Part shown: positions 1 through 27,149 of the stretch, piece after piece | How positions within the stretch are numbered: the stretch's first letter is position 1 | Layout of the letters: every line of letters begins with the position of its first letter | DNA from: Arbacia lixula | Lineage: Eukaryota; Echinodermata; Echinoidea; Arbacioida; Arbaciidae | Direction of reading: 5' to 3' | DNA length: 64,000 bases | NCBI GenBank assembly: GCA_963669155.1 | Contig: OZ022589.1 | Location: 12,289,874 to 12,353,873, forward strand | The notes under the pieces: generated by a model | The model's database searches: none | The model's input: the letters and a program-made list of their open reading frames with translations, nothing else | Told to the model about the DNA's origin: nothing | Position numbers and translations under genes: made by a program

Positions 1-15379
<15,379 letters not shown>

Positions 15380-15579
15380 TCATTTAGTCTTCTTTAAACA
15401 GGATACATCGTAGCTGCATTAGTGAGTTTATTCTTTCTGATGGCCCTGGGGATAAAAAGAAAAGCTATTTATACATGCAAGATCAACACAAAAACACAAA
15501 ACAGAACAAATAAATATAAATTTCACTTAACAACTAAGATTACTGATCATGCTAACCTCTATCATAATCTGCAATTTAC

Positions 15580-15602
15580 ACACACACACACACACACACA
15601 AA
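15580..15602. repeat. CA dinucleotide repeat
   Basis: Short (CA)n upstream of CUL2 exon 1. Confidence 0.9.
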
Positions 15603-15603
15603 G

Positions 15604-17470
15604 TATTTTCTCCCAGGAAAACCTATATGCATTGTGTAGGCATCCGTGAATAAACAATAGCCGCGCATATTTTACCCCCAAAACTAGTAAATGACCACCT
15701 GATGAAAACATTGACTGTACTACATGTTAAGCATACTGCTACTGCTTCATGTTCATTATTTCACTTGTATGTTTATAAATGGTCCTATCATAGTATACTC
15801 TCATACATTTTTCCCACAGCCTTTGACTTCATCACACTAAGGTTGTGACTAAAGAAGAGACATAGATGTAACTCAGCCCCAGCCTATACTATAACCATGG
15901 ACCTTTCATGGATGGACTGCGCTCGGATAGACCTCCTTTGATCTATGAATGATGACCGCAGCCTCCTAAAAATTCAAGACATTACAAACATTATGCTGTA
16001 TTTTAAATTAGGCAGTGCCTTCCTCTGAATAACAAAAGAAAATCTGGTTTCAGAAATATGTCAACCGTTCAGCCTTCGCTGGGAGTTCAAAGCTGATCAT
16101 ATTACACACACTGGAAATTAGATTGTGGGTGAGCGAAGGGAAACTTTGATAAAATTGTAGAAAGAATTTGGTCCGTAACTTTTTCGAACATCTCCGCACA
16201 TGAAATCGAGGTCGTTTCCATGGAAGGTGAAACACTCAATAAACGCTTTACAAGATATTTGAAAGGAAATATGATTGCCCAATGTGTGATATGGAGGCAT
16301 TTCTCTGACATGTTTTTGACAGTATTCTCGATTTATCAAAAAAATGAAGCAACAATAAAAAATCTGAAATTCACAGAATCGTATCATTATACGATGTTCA
16401 ACTACTGCACATGCACTTTAGTACATGAAGTGGTTCTGAAATCTTCTGCGCAAACAGAATATGTATTCCTCAAAATGCATCCTACATTTGTCTTGCTTGT
16501 TTGGCGGCGGATCTCCCTCGATAAAAGAGCCAAACGTGTAAAATATTCCATTATGATATCAGTGCACAGGACTGCTGTCGGAATAAATTACACTTTGTGC
16601 TGACTCCATTCCTTAGTCCTCTCTGCTATAAGCATAGGGGAAAATGTGGAGAGATTCATATTTATTTGCAGTACAGCATATTCAACGACAAATGGAAATA
16701 TTGAAGATTCGTCACTGGACATCAATTTCTCACACTCACTTTTCAATGATTAACAATGAGATTAAGATAACTTTAACATTCGGTATGATGTTGCTGAACA
16801 AAACCGATAGAGATGCCTAAAGTATGACACGATTCATTTAAATCAATTTAATGATAAACTAATAGTGTGAACTCATCGTCATCTTGACAATGATGTTGCC
16901 ATGATTGGTGGAAAACTTACTGGCTCAATTGGCTGCCATACTCATCATAGGCATAACCTTTTCCAATTATGAAATATTGTATACTCATACTAAATACAGA
17001 GAAAATGCTTCTTTGATCACACATACATAGCTTCCTAGTCATTTAGCCTTAAGTTCGGTCACCATTATCCACTCATCAGACATCGATGAAGTTTCTATTT
17101 GAGTATTTCAATCATACATGCAAAAGCAAAGCAATTTCAAGCACCATACATGAAGGGCAACGTGTGGGACCGCACCAATTATCCCGTCATTCGACAACTG
17201 ATTACAACACAACTGAATAAAGTTACATAATTATCCAAAGTGAAACTCACCACACCAAATTTACGAATTTGTATGATTTTTAGAGTCTACGTGATGAAAC
17301 GAAGAAGTCAAAATGACGATGATCATTTGGCGAGTGTCATAAATATGAAAAGAAATTAAAGCTCCAAGTCTGTCGAACTTCTGGAACAGCTGAATATCCG
17401 TGTCATTTGTCGCCGACAGAGGGCTCATACCGGCATATTCGGCATTCGCAATATCCGGGAAATGGATGAT
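15604..17470. other. CUL2 5' intron or upstream region
   Basis: No coding exon with convincing similarity was found. The 127-codon frame at 16220-16603 has AT-rich codon use and no splice or family support. Part of CUL2's first intron if the promoter near 20.8 kb is correct. Confidence 0.4.
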
Positions 17471-17474
17471 GATT

Positions 17475-18440
17475 AAAATATGTGTCAAATTGAAGTATTT
17501 CACATAAAGTTTTTAAGAACTATTCTACGTGTTAATAAATGTACTCCAGACTGCATGGTTTATGGTGAAACTGGTCGAAGTGTAATTCTAAACCATGTCA
17601 AATGCAGAATGGTTGGGTTTTGGTTAAAGATCATCAAAGGGGAATTCAAACCAAGCACTCATTTTTACTTTACCGTCTTTCAAAATGCTCGAGCCAAAAT
17701 GCAAATTCAGCATCAAATTGGTTACGCTATGTTGAAGAGCACAGGATTTGCTAATGTGTGGTTATCTCAGCGTCATGGATTTAAATCTGAATGGGTAGGC
17801 CTACTGAAAGCATTGAAGTTGAGACTAGCTGATATATTTAAACAGGGTTGGAAAGCTACAATGTGGAGCGCTCCAATTACAGAATGTTTGAAGGCATTAT
17901 TGGAACTGGAAGAGTATCTATTGTTTCTTAATATTAAAGATGCAACTACTTTGTGTAGGTTCAGATGAAGATCACATAGTGTACCTTTTAATAATAATAG
18001 GTTTGACTCAGACATGTGGCAGGATGCTATGTGCACACTCTGTTTGTCAGATCGGCACAGGGGATGAATTCCATTATATAATTGTTTGTTCTTTCTTTTT
18101 GGAAGATAGAAAGTTATATTTACAGAATCAGTATTATAGAAATGGTATCTATGGAAATGGATTCACTTTTTAAGATGCAAAACTCTTGCCAGTTGAGGAA
18201 ACTTGTAAAATTTGTTAACATAATCATGAATCATTTTAGTCACGAGCCAAAAAGAAGTGATTTTGTTGATGTTACTGTTCAGCGTCATGAACATGTTGTT
18301 ACACGTAATGGTAGAATTGTAATTACTGAAGAAGTTATGTACTCTATTTACTGTACGTATTTGTATGCATTCATGTTATTGTATATCATGGTAAATATGT
18401 TGAACTCTCATACCTCAAAAGGGGGTCAATAGAGTTGATA
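17475..18440 (+). mobile_element. 5'-truncated LINE: ORF2 C-terminal region
   Basis: The frame at 17480-17968 reads FHIKFLRTILRVNKCTPDCM then VYGETGR and MVGFWLKII, the post-RT C-terminal domain of a LINE group (F.K.IL.V.K.T....VYGE.GR....). After a frame shift the next part carries CTLCLSDRHRGDEFHYII, a CxxC...H...C pattern expected there, then LVKFVNIIM. The frames are split, so the copy is dead. Only the 3' third is present. Confidence 0.8.
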
Positions 18441-18847
18441 TCTTATTTTATCTTAAATGATGTTATGATTTTAAAATTTTCGGATGACAAATGTTGAGTT
18501 AGATCAGAGAGGAGTTGAATACTTGTTCTTTACTGTCATATGAAGGTCGCACGTTGGTCCTTTAGAGTGGGTAATCAGAGCTCATATCGATATACACGGA
18601 CACCATTCACAGGATATAGAGCCTACCCCAAAATAGACACAATTTTTTTTTAATGCCCGGGATTTTAAAACTACGCGTTAACCAACTGGATCAGTTATGT
18701 CTGGTTAAAAAGTGTGAAGGTCACTCGTTACTCTGATACCAGTTACTGAATAAATACAAATTCATTAGATTAGAGTAGACGAAACATATAAAAGCCGAAC
18801 TACATGTTTTTATTACACGCCGAAAAGTGTTGATTGTGTTGTGTCAT

Positions 18848-19130
18848 AAGGCCCGGTCACACCGCCAGAACATTGCTGGAGCGTTCCTGGAGCGGTGAAC
18901 AAAAATCATCTCCGCTCGTTACCGTTCACCACCGTTTACATGGTTTAGCAGAAGTTGGCCTCCGCTAAGGCAACGCCGTATCCGCTCGGCCACCGCTGAT
19001 GGTCCCTCTACCTCTCCGAAAGTTTTAAGCTGCACAAAATATTGCGAGCGGTGAGGGCGAGCAAATTTTCCGCTCCGGCAAAGTTCACCACCGCTCCAAG
19101 AACGTCCTGTCAAAGTTTGGCACCGATAGA
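18848..19130. mobile_element. MITE-like fragment beginning AAGGCCCGGTCACACCG
   Basis: The left end has the GCCCGGTCACACCG form seen at ends of many marine-invertebrate MITEs. GGAGCGGTGAAC (about 18890) and GTTCACCACCGCTCC (19084) are inverted. The right terminus is not cleanly preserved, so the boundary is approximate. Confidence 0.5.
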
Positions 19131-19139
19131 CGCAAGAAA

Positions 19140-19450
19140 GACACATGAAATTGAAGGTTTGATGAAAATCCGTCAATGGATAAGAAAGTTATCACCTTTT
19201 AAAGTTTTGATTTTGTGACGTCATGTGCGAGGTGCTCTCCCGTATATAGTGTACGAAAATGTGCATTTTCTAAAAAAAAATATGCATCTTTGTACCTGTG
19301 CATTTTATATGTCATCAGAAATACGATTTTGCACATATATCTGCATAAAAAAAAAATCATTCCGTTGTGAAGAACGGTATGGGAAATTTGTCTAATTACA
19401 CAAAATGGGAGAGCACCACGCACGAGACGCCAAAATTGAAATTTCAAAAT
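19140..19450. repeat. Dispersed repeat with inverted GGGAGAGCACC arms
   Basis: It contains GATGAAAATCCGTCAATGGA, ATAAGAAAGTTATCACCTTT and GTGACGTCATGTGCGAGGTG. GTGCTCTCCC at 19230 is inverted at 19409 (GGGAGAGCAC). I recall similar sequence as a common interspersed repeat in echinoderm DNA; unverified. Confidence 0.45.
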
Positions 19451-20560
19451 CTAATATAGTCCTTTCCCACTTATATGTTTATTTTATGTTTCTGCTTTTA
19501 GTGAAACCATCTTATTTTCAGGGTGGGCTATCCCTTTAAATTTTTCTCACTGTCGCATTCAATGGAAGAAAGACCGGAGACCATCTTGCGCATTGGTCTG
19601 CATCTCAGTGTCCGTTCTGCGGTGCATACGCGCAATGCGTGTATTGCTCGCAACGTGCTAATTAAGCGGGACAATCAGGAATGTACACTAGGCCCATGCT
19701 TGCCGCGGTTCAAACCATAAACAAGGATATTTATTTTTGTTTACTTGTCCTGAAAATGTTCGTGAAGCTATGATTGTGAGATTTCATACACTTTTTTCTT
19801 AGGGTATATTGCTGATTCCTGCTGAGTTTCATGACTTTGGGCAATGGGACACCCTGTCTTTATAGAAGCCTAACAGCTAGGTTTACAATGATGTAAAATA
19901 CAACCACACAGAACAAAAATTGAACGAAAGCACGGTGGAGCTGACTGATGCAGACCATAGCGCACAGGCGCTATGGGTTTCGGGCGACCCGCCCACAATC
20001 TCCTCTTCAACCATTTTCCGTGTGTTTTTATTTTCATTATTTATACAAATATCACCTTTTTAACCTGCAAAGGGGAAGCGTACATGTCCGACATTTATTG
20101 TTTGGCCTGCCATGTCCCATCCTCGAAGGTTTACTTAAAACATCATTATCAAGCGTCGCTTTTCGGGAGCGCCAAGCCTAATGCATCTGCCTCTTTTAAA
20201 CAGCGCCACCACGCCTAGGCGATCAGTGCCATTGGGCAGTTGGGGATAAACAGGAATAACCGTCTTACTATTCGGGGCATTCTTTAATCGAAATTACATA
20301 TTACGGTATACAGTGGTATATGCACACCACACGCGCATTAGCGATCTTCTACACCGTACAAGTTCAATGCTTGAATAGAAAGTTACCCGAATAGTGGAAA
20401 GTTTATGGGAAAACGTATTTTGAGATTATCATAGCTACTTCGTCTAAAATTTTAACATCTTTCAAGCTACGATGCAACAAATCTACTTCAATCAAAATTA
20501 GATCTATGTTATATATTCATAAATCCTAGGATAAATCCTAAGATTCCACCAAAAGTATAG
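19450..20560. other. Intergenic or CUL2 5' intron stretch, nothing definite
   Basis: Small unsupported frames only. No repeat ends recognised. It lies between the 19.1-19.4 kb repeat and the candidate promoter. Confidence 0.35.
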
Positions 20561-20583
20561 AAAGGTGAAAATTAAAGACTTAC

Positions 20584-20830
20584 TTTCTGCCGATCACACG
20601 TCTATCGCAGACATTTTCAATCTGCTCGAGTCTGACATAAATTTGACCAGTCAGATTGTACGACGGGTTGTTGGCTATGAATATTTAAATCGTCAATCGG
20701 TTCGACGAAAAAAAAAAATAGCACACGGCAAACGAGCGGGAAAAAATGTGCGCATGCGTGAAATTACGTATTCATTAGTATTAGCGTTTTCATATTCAAA
20801 ATGGCGACCCGTATCGATCGCCATACAGTG
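20584..20830 (-). promoter_or_regulatory. Candidate promoter and noncoding first exon for CUL2
   Basis: An NRF1-type motif TGCGCATGCGTG is at 20749-20760 and a YY1/initiator-like AAAATGGCGACC at about 20797. On the minus strand a consensus donor CAGAAA|gtaagt ends a possible exon at 20584. CUL2 needs an upstream noncoding exon because its ATG exon starts at a splice acceptor. The YY1-like motif faces the plus strand, so this could instead be another or a bidirectional promoter. The link to CUL2 is inference. Confidence 0.3.
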
Positions 20831-21249
20831 TACAGGTGCAATGTTCAGTCTCTAGATAGGGCGTTCAGAGGAGCCAGATGCAATCTCAGCGGATCCAACG
20901 TCCAACAGAGACTGATTTTTTGGGGGGGACGTTTTAAAAGTCGTGTTTCAACTCAAATTTAATCTGTCATCCATTTCCAATTGAGGTAATTTTGGAGGGG
21001 AATCTCGGTCTCACCGTCTCACCAAGTCAACGTACATTCCGCCAACAGGCAAGGACAGCATGTCTAGCCTTAAATGCCCATTCAGCAGGTTTAATCTTCC
21101 ACATAGATTGAATCCTTTCACGTCATGATCTTTATGCCTCCCTACACATTGATCTAATCTGTGTTCTAGTGACCGTAAAATCTCCGTTCGTAAAAGTATG
21201 CCACATGAAAGTAATAATACAAATAGTTATAGGCCTTAAGATTTTCGCG

Positions 21250-22100
21250 CTCATACTATTGAACTCTTTCACTCAAACAATGTTTTGAAGATTTATGACT
21301 TATTTTCCTATAACTTGGGTATTTTTATGTATACACTAGAAAAAAATGAATTGCCACATGTTCTCTCAAATATGTTTGACAAAAATACTGAATTTCATAG
21401 TTATCCCACGAGAATAGCAAAATGTTATCACCTACCAAAGCTAAGAACGGTATTTTCTAGAAGGATTTTCACTTTCACTGACCCAAAACATTGCAATGCC
21501 CTTCCAGGCACATTAAAAGAAAAACCCTTATTAAGTGGGTTCAAAAATGCCCTCAAGCCCTTTTTGTTGCAAACTTACCAGAATAGGACGTTCCCCTCTC
21601 CCTCTCTGTCTCTTTTTCTGTCTCTCTCTAAACCTTCTCTCTCTGACGGTCTTCTTTTTCTCTTTCTGCATGTTTCCCCCTTTTCTTCTTCCTTTTTACT
21701 CTCATTCTTATTTTCTTCATTTATCGCCATCATCTTGTCATTCTTTTGTTTCTGACTTGCTTTGTTTTGTTTAATTGTGTGTTTTTGTCGTCTGTCATGT
21801 TTTTTTCTTTTCTTTCCCGTATTTTTTTTTTTCATAATTAAGTTATAAATGCATAAAGTATAATTATTATATTGTGTGAACCTACCTCTAACAAGCTTTG
21901 CTTTCAAGTAGGTTCGTTTTTGCCATTTCCTATAATTAAATCATTTTGCATTAACAATGACTAAAAAAATACAATGTCAAAGATATTTCAATGCCCATTA
22001 CTGTTTTGTCATTACGTTTGTTATTGTCTATATTATTTGAAAAGGGATGACAAAATCAATTATAGTAAATAAAGTATAGAGCTACTACTGCTACTACTAA
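21250..22100 (+). mobile_element. 5'-truncated LINE: ORF2 C-terminus, 3' UTR and CTACTA tail
   Basis: The frame starting at 21285 reads MKIYDLFSYNLGIFMYTLEK, then FHSYPTRIAKCYHLPK and GFKNALKPFLLQTY. This is the usual C-terminal end of CR1/L2-group ORF2 (KI.DL...LG.FM......LP......F.....HSY.TR......P). It ends GAGCTACTACTGCTACTACT, a microsatellite tail. Pyrimidine-rich sequence 21595-21830 forms the 3' UTR. Confidence 0.8.
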
Positions 22101-22265
22101 ACATGAATCCAATAGTGAAAAGAAAGAGAACTTGGCATTCATTCATTCATTTCCAGTTTATTTCCAGTTTTATGTAAAGGGTTACTAATTTAGAAAAGTA
22201 AGTTCCCACTGATATATGTAAAATAATCCACTGAAAACGAATTTCATATTTGTTTGCCGCAATAC

Positions 22266-22430
22266 TCTCTTAATTCCAAAGATTGAAAATGTCGATCTAT
22301 CAAGCGATTGAAATATTTGTCAATCTAATAGATTGAGGATAGATCGACAAACGATAGAAAAACGACTTGAAGATCAACGGGTTTTCTCAATTGGTTATAG
22401 ATTGAAAAAGTTTAAATCTATTGAAAGATT
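22266..22430. repeat. Dispersed GATTGAAAATGTCGATCTAT repeat, copy 1
   Basis: About 160 bp containing TCAATCTAATAGATTGAGGA, internally palindromic. A second copy in the same orientation is at 23101-23255. Both have self-complementary AATCTAATAGATT cores. Confidence 0.8.
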
Positions 22431-22440
22431 TGTAGAAGGG

Positions 22441-22676
22441 TCAGGATCCAGTAAAGTCTGAGAGCTTACATATATATATCGGTTGCAAAGTCCATACGAT
22501 TTCTGAAATCTCGCGTCACTTTGAAGATGAATAGCATAAATGTTTTATTTTTGAGCCCAAACAATATTGGAATCAAAATCTCCGCTGAAGTATTGGTTTT
22601 TTAGAGCCGTAAGTGTCGTTGCCGTACAATCCAAAGAAAGATCAGGATCCAGCAAGGTCTGAGAGCTTACATATTT
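22441..22676. repeat. Direct repeat CAGGATCCAG..TCTGAGAGCTTACATAT, about 201 bp apart
   Basis: CTGAGAGCTTACATAT occurs at about 22458 and 22659, each preceded by TCAGGATCCAG(T/C)AA(A/G)GT. Probably an old tandem or dispersed duplication. Confidence 0.65.
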
Positions 22677-23100
22677 AAAAAAAAAAATTGAGGCCTGTTT
22701 TTGAAAGCAAATAACTCGTAAAAATATAAAAATAGGTATTAAGAAACATATAATCTCAATCCCTGTCTAAAAAAAATCCTGATCAGTACGCTTACAGAAG
22801 TCACCAGCAAAAGATCTCGCGAGCATATCGAAATCCTTTATAATCTAGGTGCAGCAAAATCTGCGCGTGAGATTTCGCGAGACGAACAATAAAACGCTCA
22901 CGATTTTTATAGAACGAGCGAGCGCTGCCGATTGACTGAAACATGCATTAGCCTCCCCAGTCCCCAGATTTAAATCACCTTTCTTGTAGTTTATGGTCAT
23001 GGATTAACAAAAATAGTTTACCATACAAGCGAAACACTGAATAATTGTATTTGTGTGTCTGACGTCAAAGTAGGAAGAGGAAAAATTAATGAAGTTACTC

Positions 23101-23255
23101 AACTCTCTTAATTCCTAAGATTGAAAATGTCGATCTATTCTATAAAGCGATTGAAATATTTTCAATCTAATAGATTGAGGATAGATCGAAAAACGATAGA
23201 AAAACGACTTGAAGATCGACAGGTTTTCTCAATCTGTAATAGATTGAGAAAGCTT
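23101..23255. repeat. Dispersed GATTGAAAATGTCGATCTAT repeat, copy 2
   Basis: Same sequence as 22266-22430 with small differences. It runs directly into the TA-flanked element at 23258. Confidence 0.8.
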
Positions 23256-23257
23256 TA

Positions 23258-23637
23258 AAGACAGCCCGTCCCTTTTTCAGATCACCACAAAATCATCGAA
23301 ACTTTGGCAAAACATATAGAGAAATATTAGCAAGCTGTTTATTCATAATTTGAAACTGATACGTAGTGTAAAATTCGAATAATGTACGTAAACAACGTCT
23401 GATTAAAAGTCTTTACCTCAGGCTCTCAGCAGTTTGTGTTGAAATATCTAACAAAGACTAATACTTTTTTCGTAGTACGAAAAAAGTCGGTTTGAAATTT
23501 AACGGCTGAAATTTTTTTTATACAGAAAGCTTCAACATGCTATATTCTTAGAAATGGTCTTGAATCACACTTTCTTCAATTTACGATCGTGATAGACGAT
23601 TTCAAATTTTAAGCTTGCAAAAGGGACGGACAATCTT
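23258..23637 (+). mobile_element. AAGACAGCCCGTCCC-family nonautonomous DNA transposon, copy 1 (internally deleted)
   Basis: TA flanks both sides. The left end AAGACAGCCCGTCCCTTTTT and right-end complement AAGATTGTCCGTCCCTTTTG form imperfect inverted repeats. The internal palindrome is CTTTTTTCGTAGTACGAAAA. It is about 150 bp shorter than the copies at 27150-27674 and 58623-59165, which share the ends and centre. No frame is present. Confidence 0.88.
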
Positions 23638-23639
23638 TA

Positions 23640-23757
23640 ACCAATCAAACTTAAGAACATTATCACGTGACTTAAAATTCGCGCTTCTGCATATTTTGCA
23701 TCGATTGCGCGCGTGCGTTTTGTGCATGCCGCAGCGCGAGAAATTCAGACGACAGTG
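23640..23757 (+). promoter_or_regulatory. Candidate promoter for the 23758 exon
   Basis: It contains CCAATC at 23641, TCACGTGAC (E-box/USF type) at about 23662 and CpG-rich GATTGCGCGCGTGCG near 23703. It lies immediately upstream of an ATG in good context (ACAGTGATGG). It starts right after the transposon ending at 23637. Confidence 0.4.
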
Positions 23758-23830
23758 ATGGATCTCAAAGACGACTTAAAGGGGGAATTCCCTACTCTGG
23801 CCGATTACGATATCATTTCGGTGTTTGAAG
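23758..23830 (+). CDS. Candidate first coding exon, unidentified protein
   Basis: It reads MDLKDDLKGEFPTLADYDII then SVFE, followed by a strong gtgagt donor in phase 1. Codon use is balanced and the start context is good. I do not recognise the family. The next candidate exon on this strand (25849-26013) is in phase 0, so at least one intervening exon would be needed if they belong together. Confidence 0.45.
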
Positions 23831-24829
23831 GTGAGTATTTTATACATATGTAAATATGATATATTAGTCCAAACTTTTGAATGAAGTAATGCTTGCCAAT
23901 TACAAATCTTGGTTAGGCTAGGCCAAGCCAACTGCGTTGTACCTACTGTCAATGAAGGTGCTTTGAAACTTCGCGCACGAACATTTCGAACTTTTTAGTT
24001 TTACAAGGTGTCCTAGGATCAACAAAATCACGGTAATCTCAATGAAACAAGCATTAAAAATACTCCTTCTATTCTGATCGAGGATTCGATGTATCTAAAA
24101 CATGTTCTATTTAAACTCACAATTAATTGACTGCCATTGACTTAACACGCATTGCATTCATGTGTAGTATGATGTGGGTGCCTCAAACCGGCCCCCTTGT
24201 TTTCTTTTGAATATTTTTATTCCAAGATAACCTAATAAAATTCGAACATTTCACACAAAAATCAGCAAAATAATGCTCTTTAAAAAACAATTTTGGATTG
24301 AAGATTAACGATAAACTTTCGGAGAAATTGCGCTTCGAATGTCGCTAGATAAATCGTCGCACATTCACATCACTGAACCTTGAAACCGACCCCTACCGAT
24401 AATGTGCGATATTTCCGTCAATCCGACGAGTACAGTGCCGACATTACCAGTATTGCCTCTCGATCATGCTCGTTCCAGTGCAGAGAAAATTGACGGGAAA
24501 GTTTCGGTGATCGACGAGAAAATCATGGAAGTACGAACGCAAGTTGAAAAAAAAAAATGTTTTGATCGAAAATGTGCAAATGTCAAATATGTGCACATTT
24601 TGTCTAATTTTGCTTTTGAAAATCTTGCATTTTGTTTACTAATGCGTAAATACACAATAAATCGCGCATCCAACCTTCGATAACGTGCACTGAGCAGAAA
24701 TACGCGGGTATGGGCCGGTTTGTATACCTTGGGCACTTCTGCCATTGACTTAACACGTATCCCCGTGAGCACGCATTTCAATGGAAGTGTGATGATGCAA
24801 ACATTTTGTGCGAGTTAGCATGGTGTTAA

Positions 24830-25206
24830 TAGGGAGCTTTCGTTATAACCCCGCGGACGGAAACGAGATCAGTGAGCAATCTGTTCTCGCCGTCCGTCCT
24901 CGGCAATTCACACGCAGTTTCGCTAAAAGACAGAGAACGCGAACGACGGTGCGTGTGACGTAATCTGGCACACCCCCTACCGAGCTTGTTTACAAAACAG
25001 CCGGTCGCACGTGCGATTTGCATTACATCATCTGTACGGGCACTGATTGGCTGCTGTCCTCTACTCGTCGAGGACGAGAAATCTCAGAATTCACGTTCTC
25101 GATTCCCCGCGCGGATTCCAGAGCGGGCGGTGGCGCATGCGCAGATCGATCTTGGTGTCGGATTACCGTACTGGAGCCCGTCCGTCCTCAAAACGAAAGC
25201 TCGCTA
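24830..25206. mobile_element. 377-bp MITE with TAGSGAGCTTTCGTT ends
   Basis: Left end TAGGGAGCTTTCGTTATAAC; the complement of the right end is TAGCGAGCTTTCGTTTTGAG. GTCCGTCC words occur near both ends. The inside is CpG-rich (GCGCATGCGCAGATCG), so it can mimic a CpG island. Small frames within are not genes. Confidence 0.75.
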
Positions 25207-25848
25207 GTATCTTAGCACGCGCAGCGTTGTCAGGCTATCTACAGATATTGCGTAATCCGAAAGTACATGCGAAGGGCTGATCGAATAATTCAAATAGCAT
25301 TTTGTGCTGCTTTTCGATGATAACAGTTGTGTTAAACTTGAATGATTTTCATTTAATTTGCTTGATTCTTCCTCCGGATTTTTTTTTAAATACCTAAGTT
25401 GTTTTTACAAAGAAGGCCACAAAAAGTGAGAATTTCTCCAGAAATATCGCTCCTTATTAGCTATTTTTGTCTTTGATAAGTGATTGATATATGTTCTTTC
25501 ATTTGGCAATGAAAATTTCCGTCGCCATGTCCGTGTTCTAATTTTTACGTGTCTCACGTACAATGATGCACGAAGTTGGGATACCCGTGAAGTTGGAAGA
25601 CTTGGCCATACTTTGTATTTTAATCCTCCAATTCAAAACACTCCATACCATAGGCATAGGAGTCTTTACTGGAGGTGGGTGTGAGAGAGTGATTAGTCCC
25701 AAGGCTATAGGCCATAAGACAGAAGGGTCCTTACGCCCGTCTGGTGTTGACTTGGGATATCAACGTAGTAAGATCAGTTACCAAAAATATCTCGATAAAT
25801 GCCGATTCATTTCTTGTATTTTTTTAATGTATTTATTGATTCAAACAG

Positions 25849-26013
25849 ATCAACTGGATGAAGTACACAGCACCAAAGAAAGAGAACAAGTCACAGTTAA
25901 TGGAGTTCTTCATAGAAACTCGTGCTGTTCACAGATACTACATTGAAACATCGAGGAACTCCATTACAGATATCTTGGAGAGGTATCCACGTTTCAAGGA
26001 CTGTTCAGAGCTG
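25849..26013 (+). CDS. Candidate internal exon, resembles SAMD3-like or transposon-derived protein
   Basis: The acceptor is TTGATTCAAACAG and the donor GAGCTG|gtgaat, giving 55 codons in phase 0. It contains MEFFIETRAVHRYYIETSRN, then SITDILERYPRFKDCSEL. The pattern of a charged region, a run of R/H/Y, and D.LERYPRF.D...L resembles the C-terminal part of SAMD3-like proteins expanded in fish and invertebrates, from memory only. It may belong with the 23758 exon; no full gene could be assembled. A relic is also possible. Confidence 0.4.
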
Positions 26014-26029
26014 GTGAATTCAACAGTTT

Positions 26030-27140
26030 ATGTTATCCTCTTTAATTATTTCTTCTCAATATTCTTCAGAGCTGTACTGAAATTTGTCTAAATTCAGTGA
26101 CTTGTGGCAGTGGTCCAATACAGAGCAGTCCCCCACTTTGCGATTAATTAGCTAATTAGTTATATGCTGTAGTGCTCTGTTGTACATGTAGGTCCTACAA
26201 TGTGTATTACACTGCCTAGCAATTGTTTTCATTTGTCATAATTTGGTTGATGCATTTACCTCATCTTAGAAATTAAATCGGTAGAAACACAAGCAGTGTG
26301 TGTTAGCACACAGTGCCATAACATGAATGCTGGCCACTAAAAGCCAGAATTAAGCTGAGTGTACGGGCACACGTAAATGGAGGTACACTGGTGACAGTTT
26401 GGATAAAATTCCTGAATGTTTAAAGATCAAAGGTAAATGAACTTCAAAGAAAGAAAGTTGTTTCATATCCTCTATAATACATCCCTGATTAGCCTAACCG
26501 GAATTTACACCGATAGCTGATTACTTTCACTTCAAGCCATTACTGTTCACTCAACTGGCACAGTATGTTATGCACTTGAAAGACATATTGATAACGGAGA
26601 TACTCATGAATATTCATGCATGCATTTTGTACTTTTGCATAAATAACCGGCATATCACGAGATAGAAGGAATATTGAAGCATACATTTCAATAGATATTT
26701 GAAATTTAGACAGCCAAAAAAAAAAAAAAAATGCCACCTAATTGAGTGCAGACAATGATAATTAAAACAAAATATTCACCTGTAGTTGTACTGACCCATA
26801 TTTTGTGAAGCATATTACCGTGGTACTATAGGTATTAAAGTGAGTGCACTAAGGAATACGATAGGAGTAAGAGAGGATATGATAGGATATGATAGGATAG
26901 GATATAGGATAGAATAAGGATATGATTAAGGTTATGTGCATATGTATCTATAGGGTCGCCATGTCATTCCATGATTTTAATTATACGACCCTCCCATTGA
27001 CATTACACGTACAAACGTCCCATTTTTACATTAATGCCTACAAACAAAGTAAAACCTTGAAGACGTAATGAAAATGAAAAATGCAGGCAACGCTACCATA
27101 GAACAATGTCTTAGGTAGAACATACCAAAATTTGGGAGAA
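26030..27140. other. No gene recognised; short GATATGATAG-type repeat
   Basis: Imperfect GGATATGATAGGATATGATA repeats at 26872-26925. The rest is AT-rich sequence without recognisable ends or frames. Confidence 0.5.
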
Positions 27141-27149
27141 AATTGATTA

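Noticed and set aside
16220..16603. 127-codon plus-strand frame
   Set aside because: AT-rich codons, no recognisable motif, no splice or promoter support, overlapping frames on the other strand.
24402..24683. 93-codon frame MCDISVNPTSTVPTLP...
   Set aside because: Considered as an exon between 23758 and 25849, but no acceptor/donor pair in matching phase; ends in AT-rich sequence.
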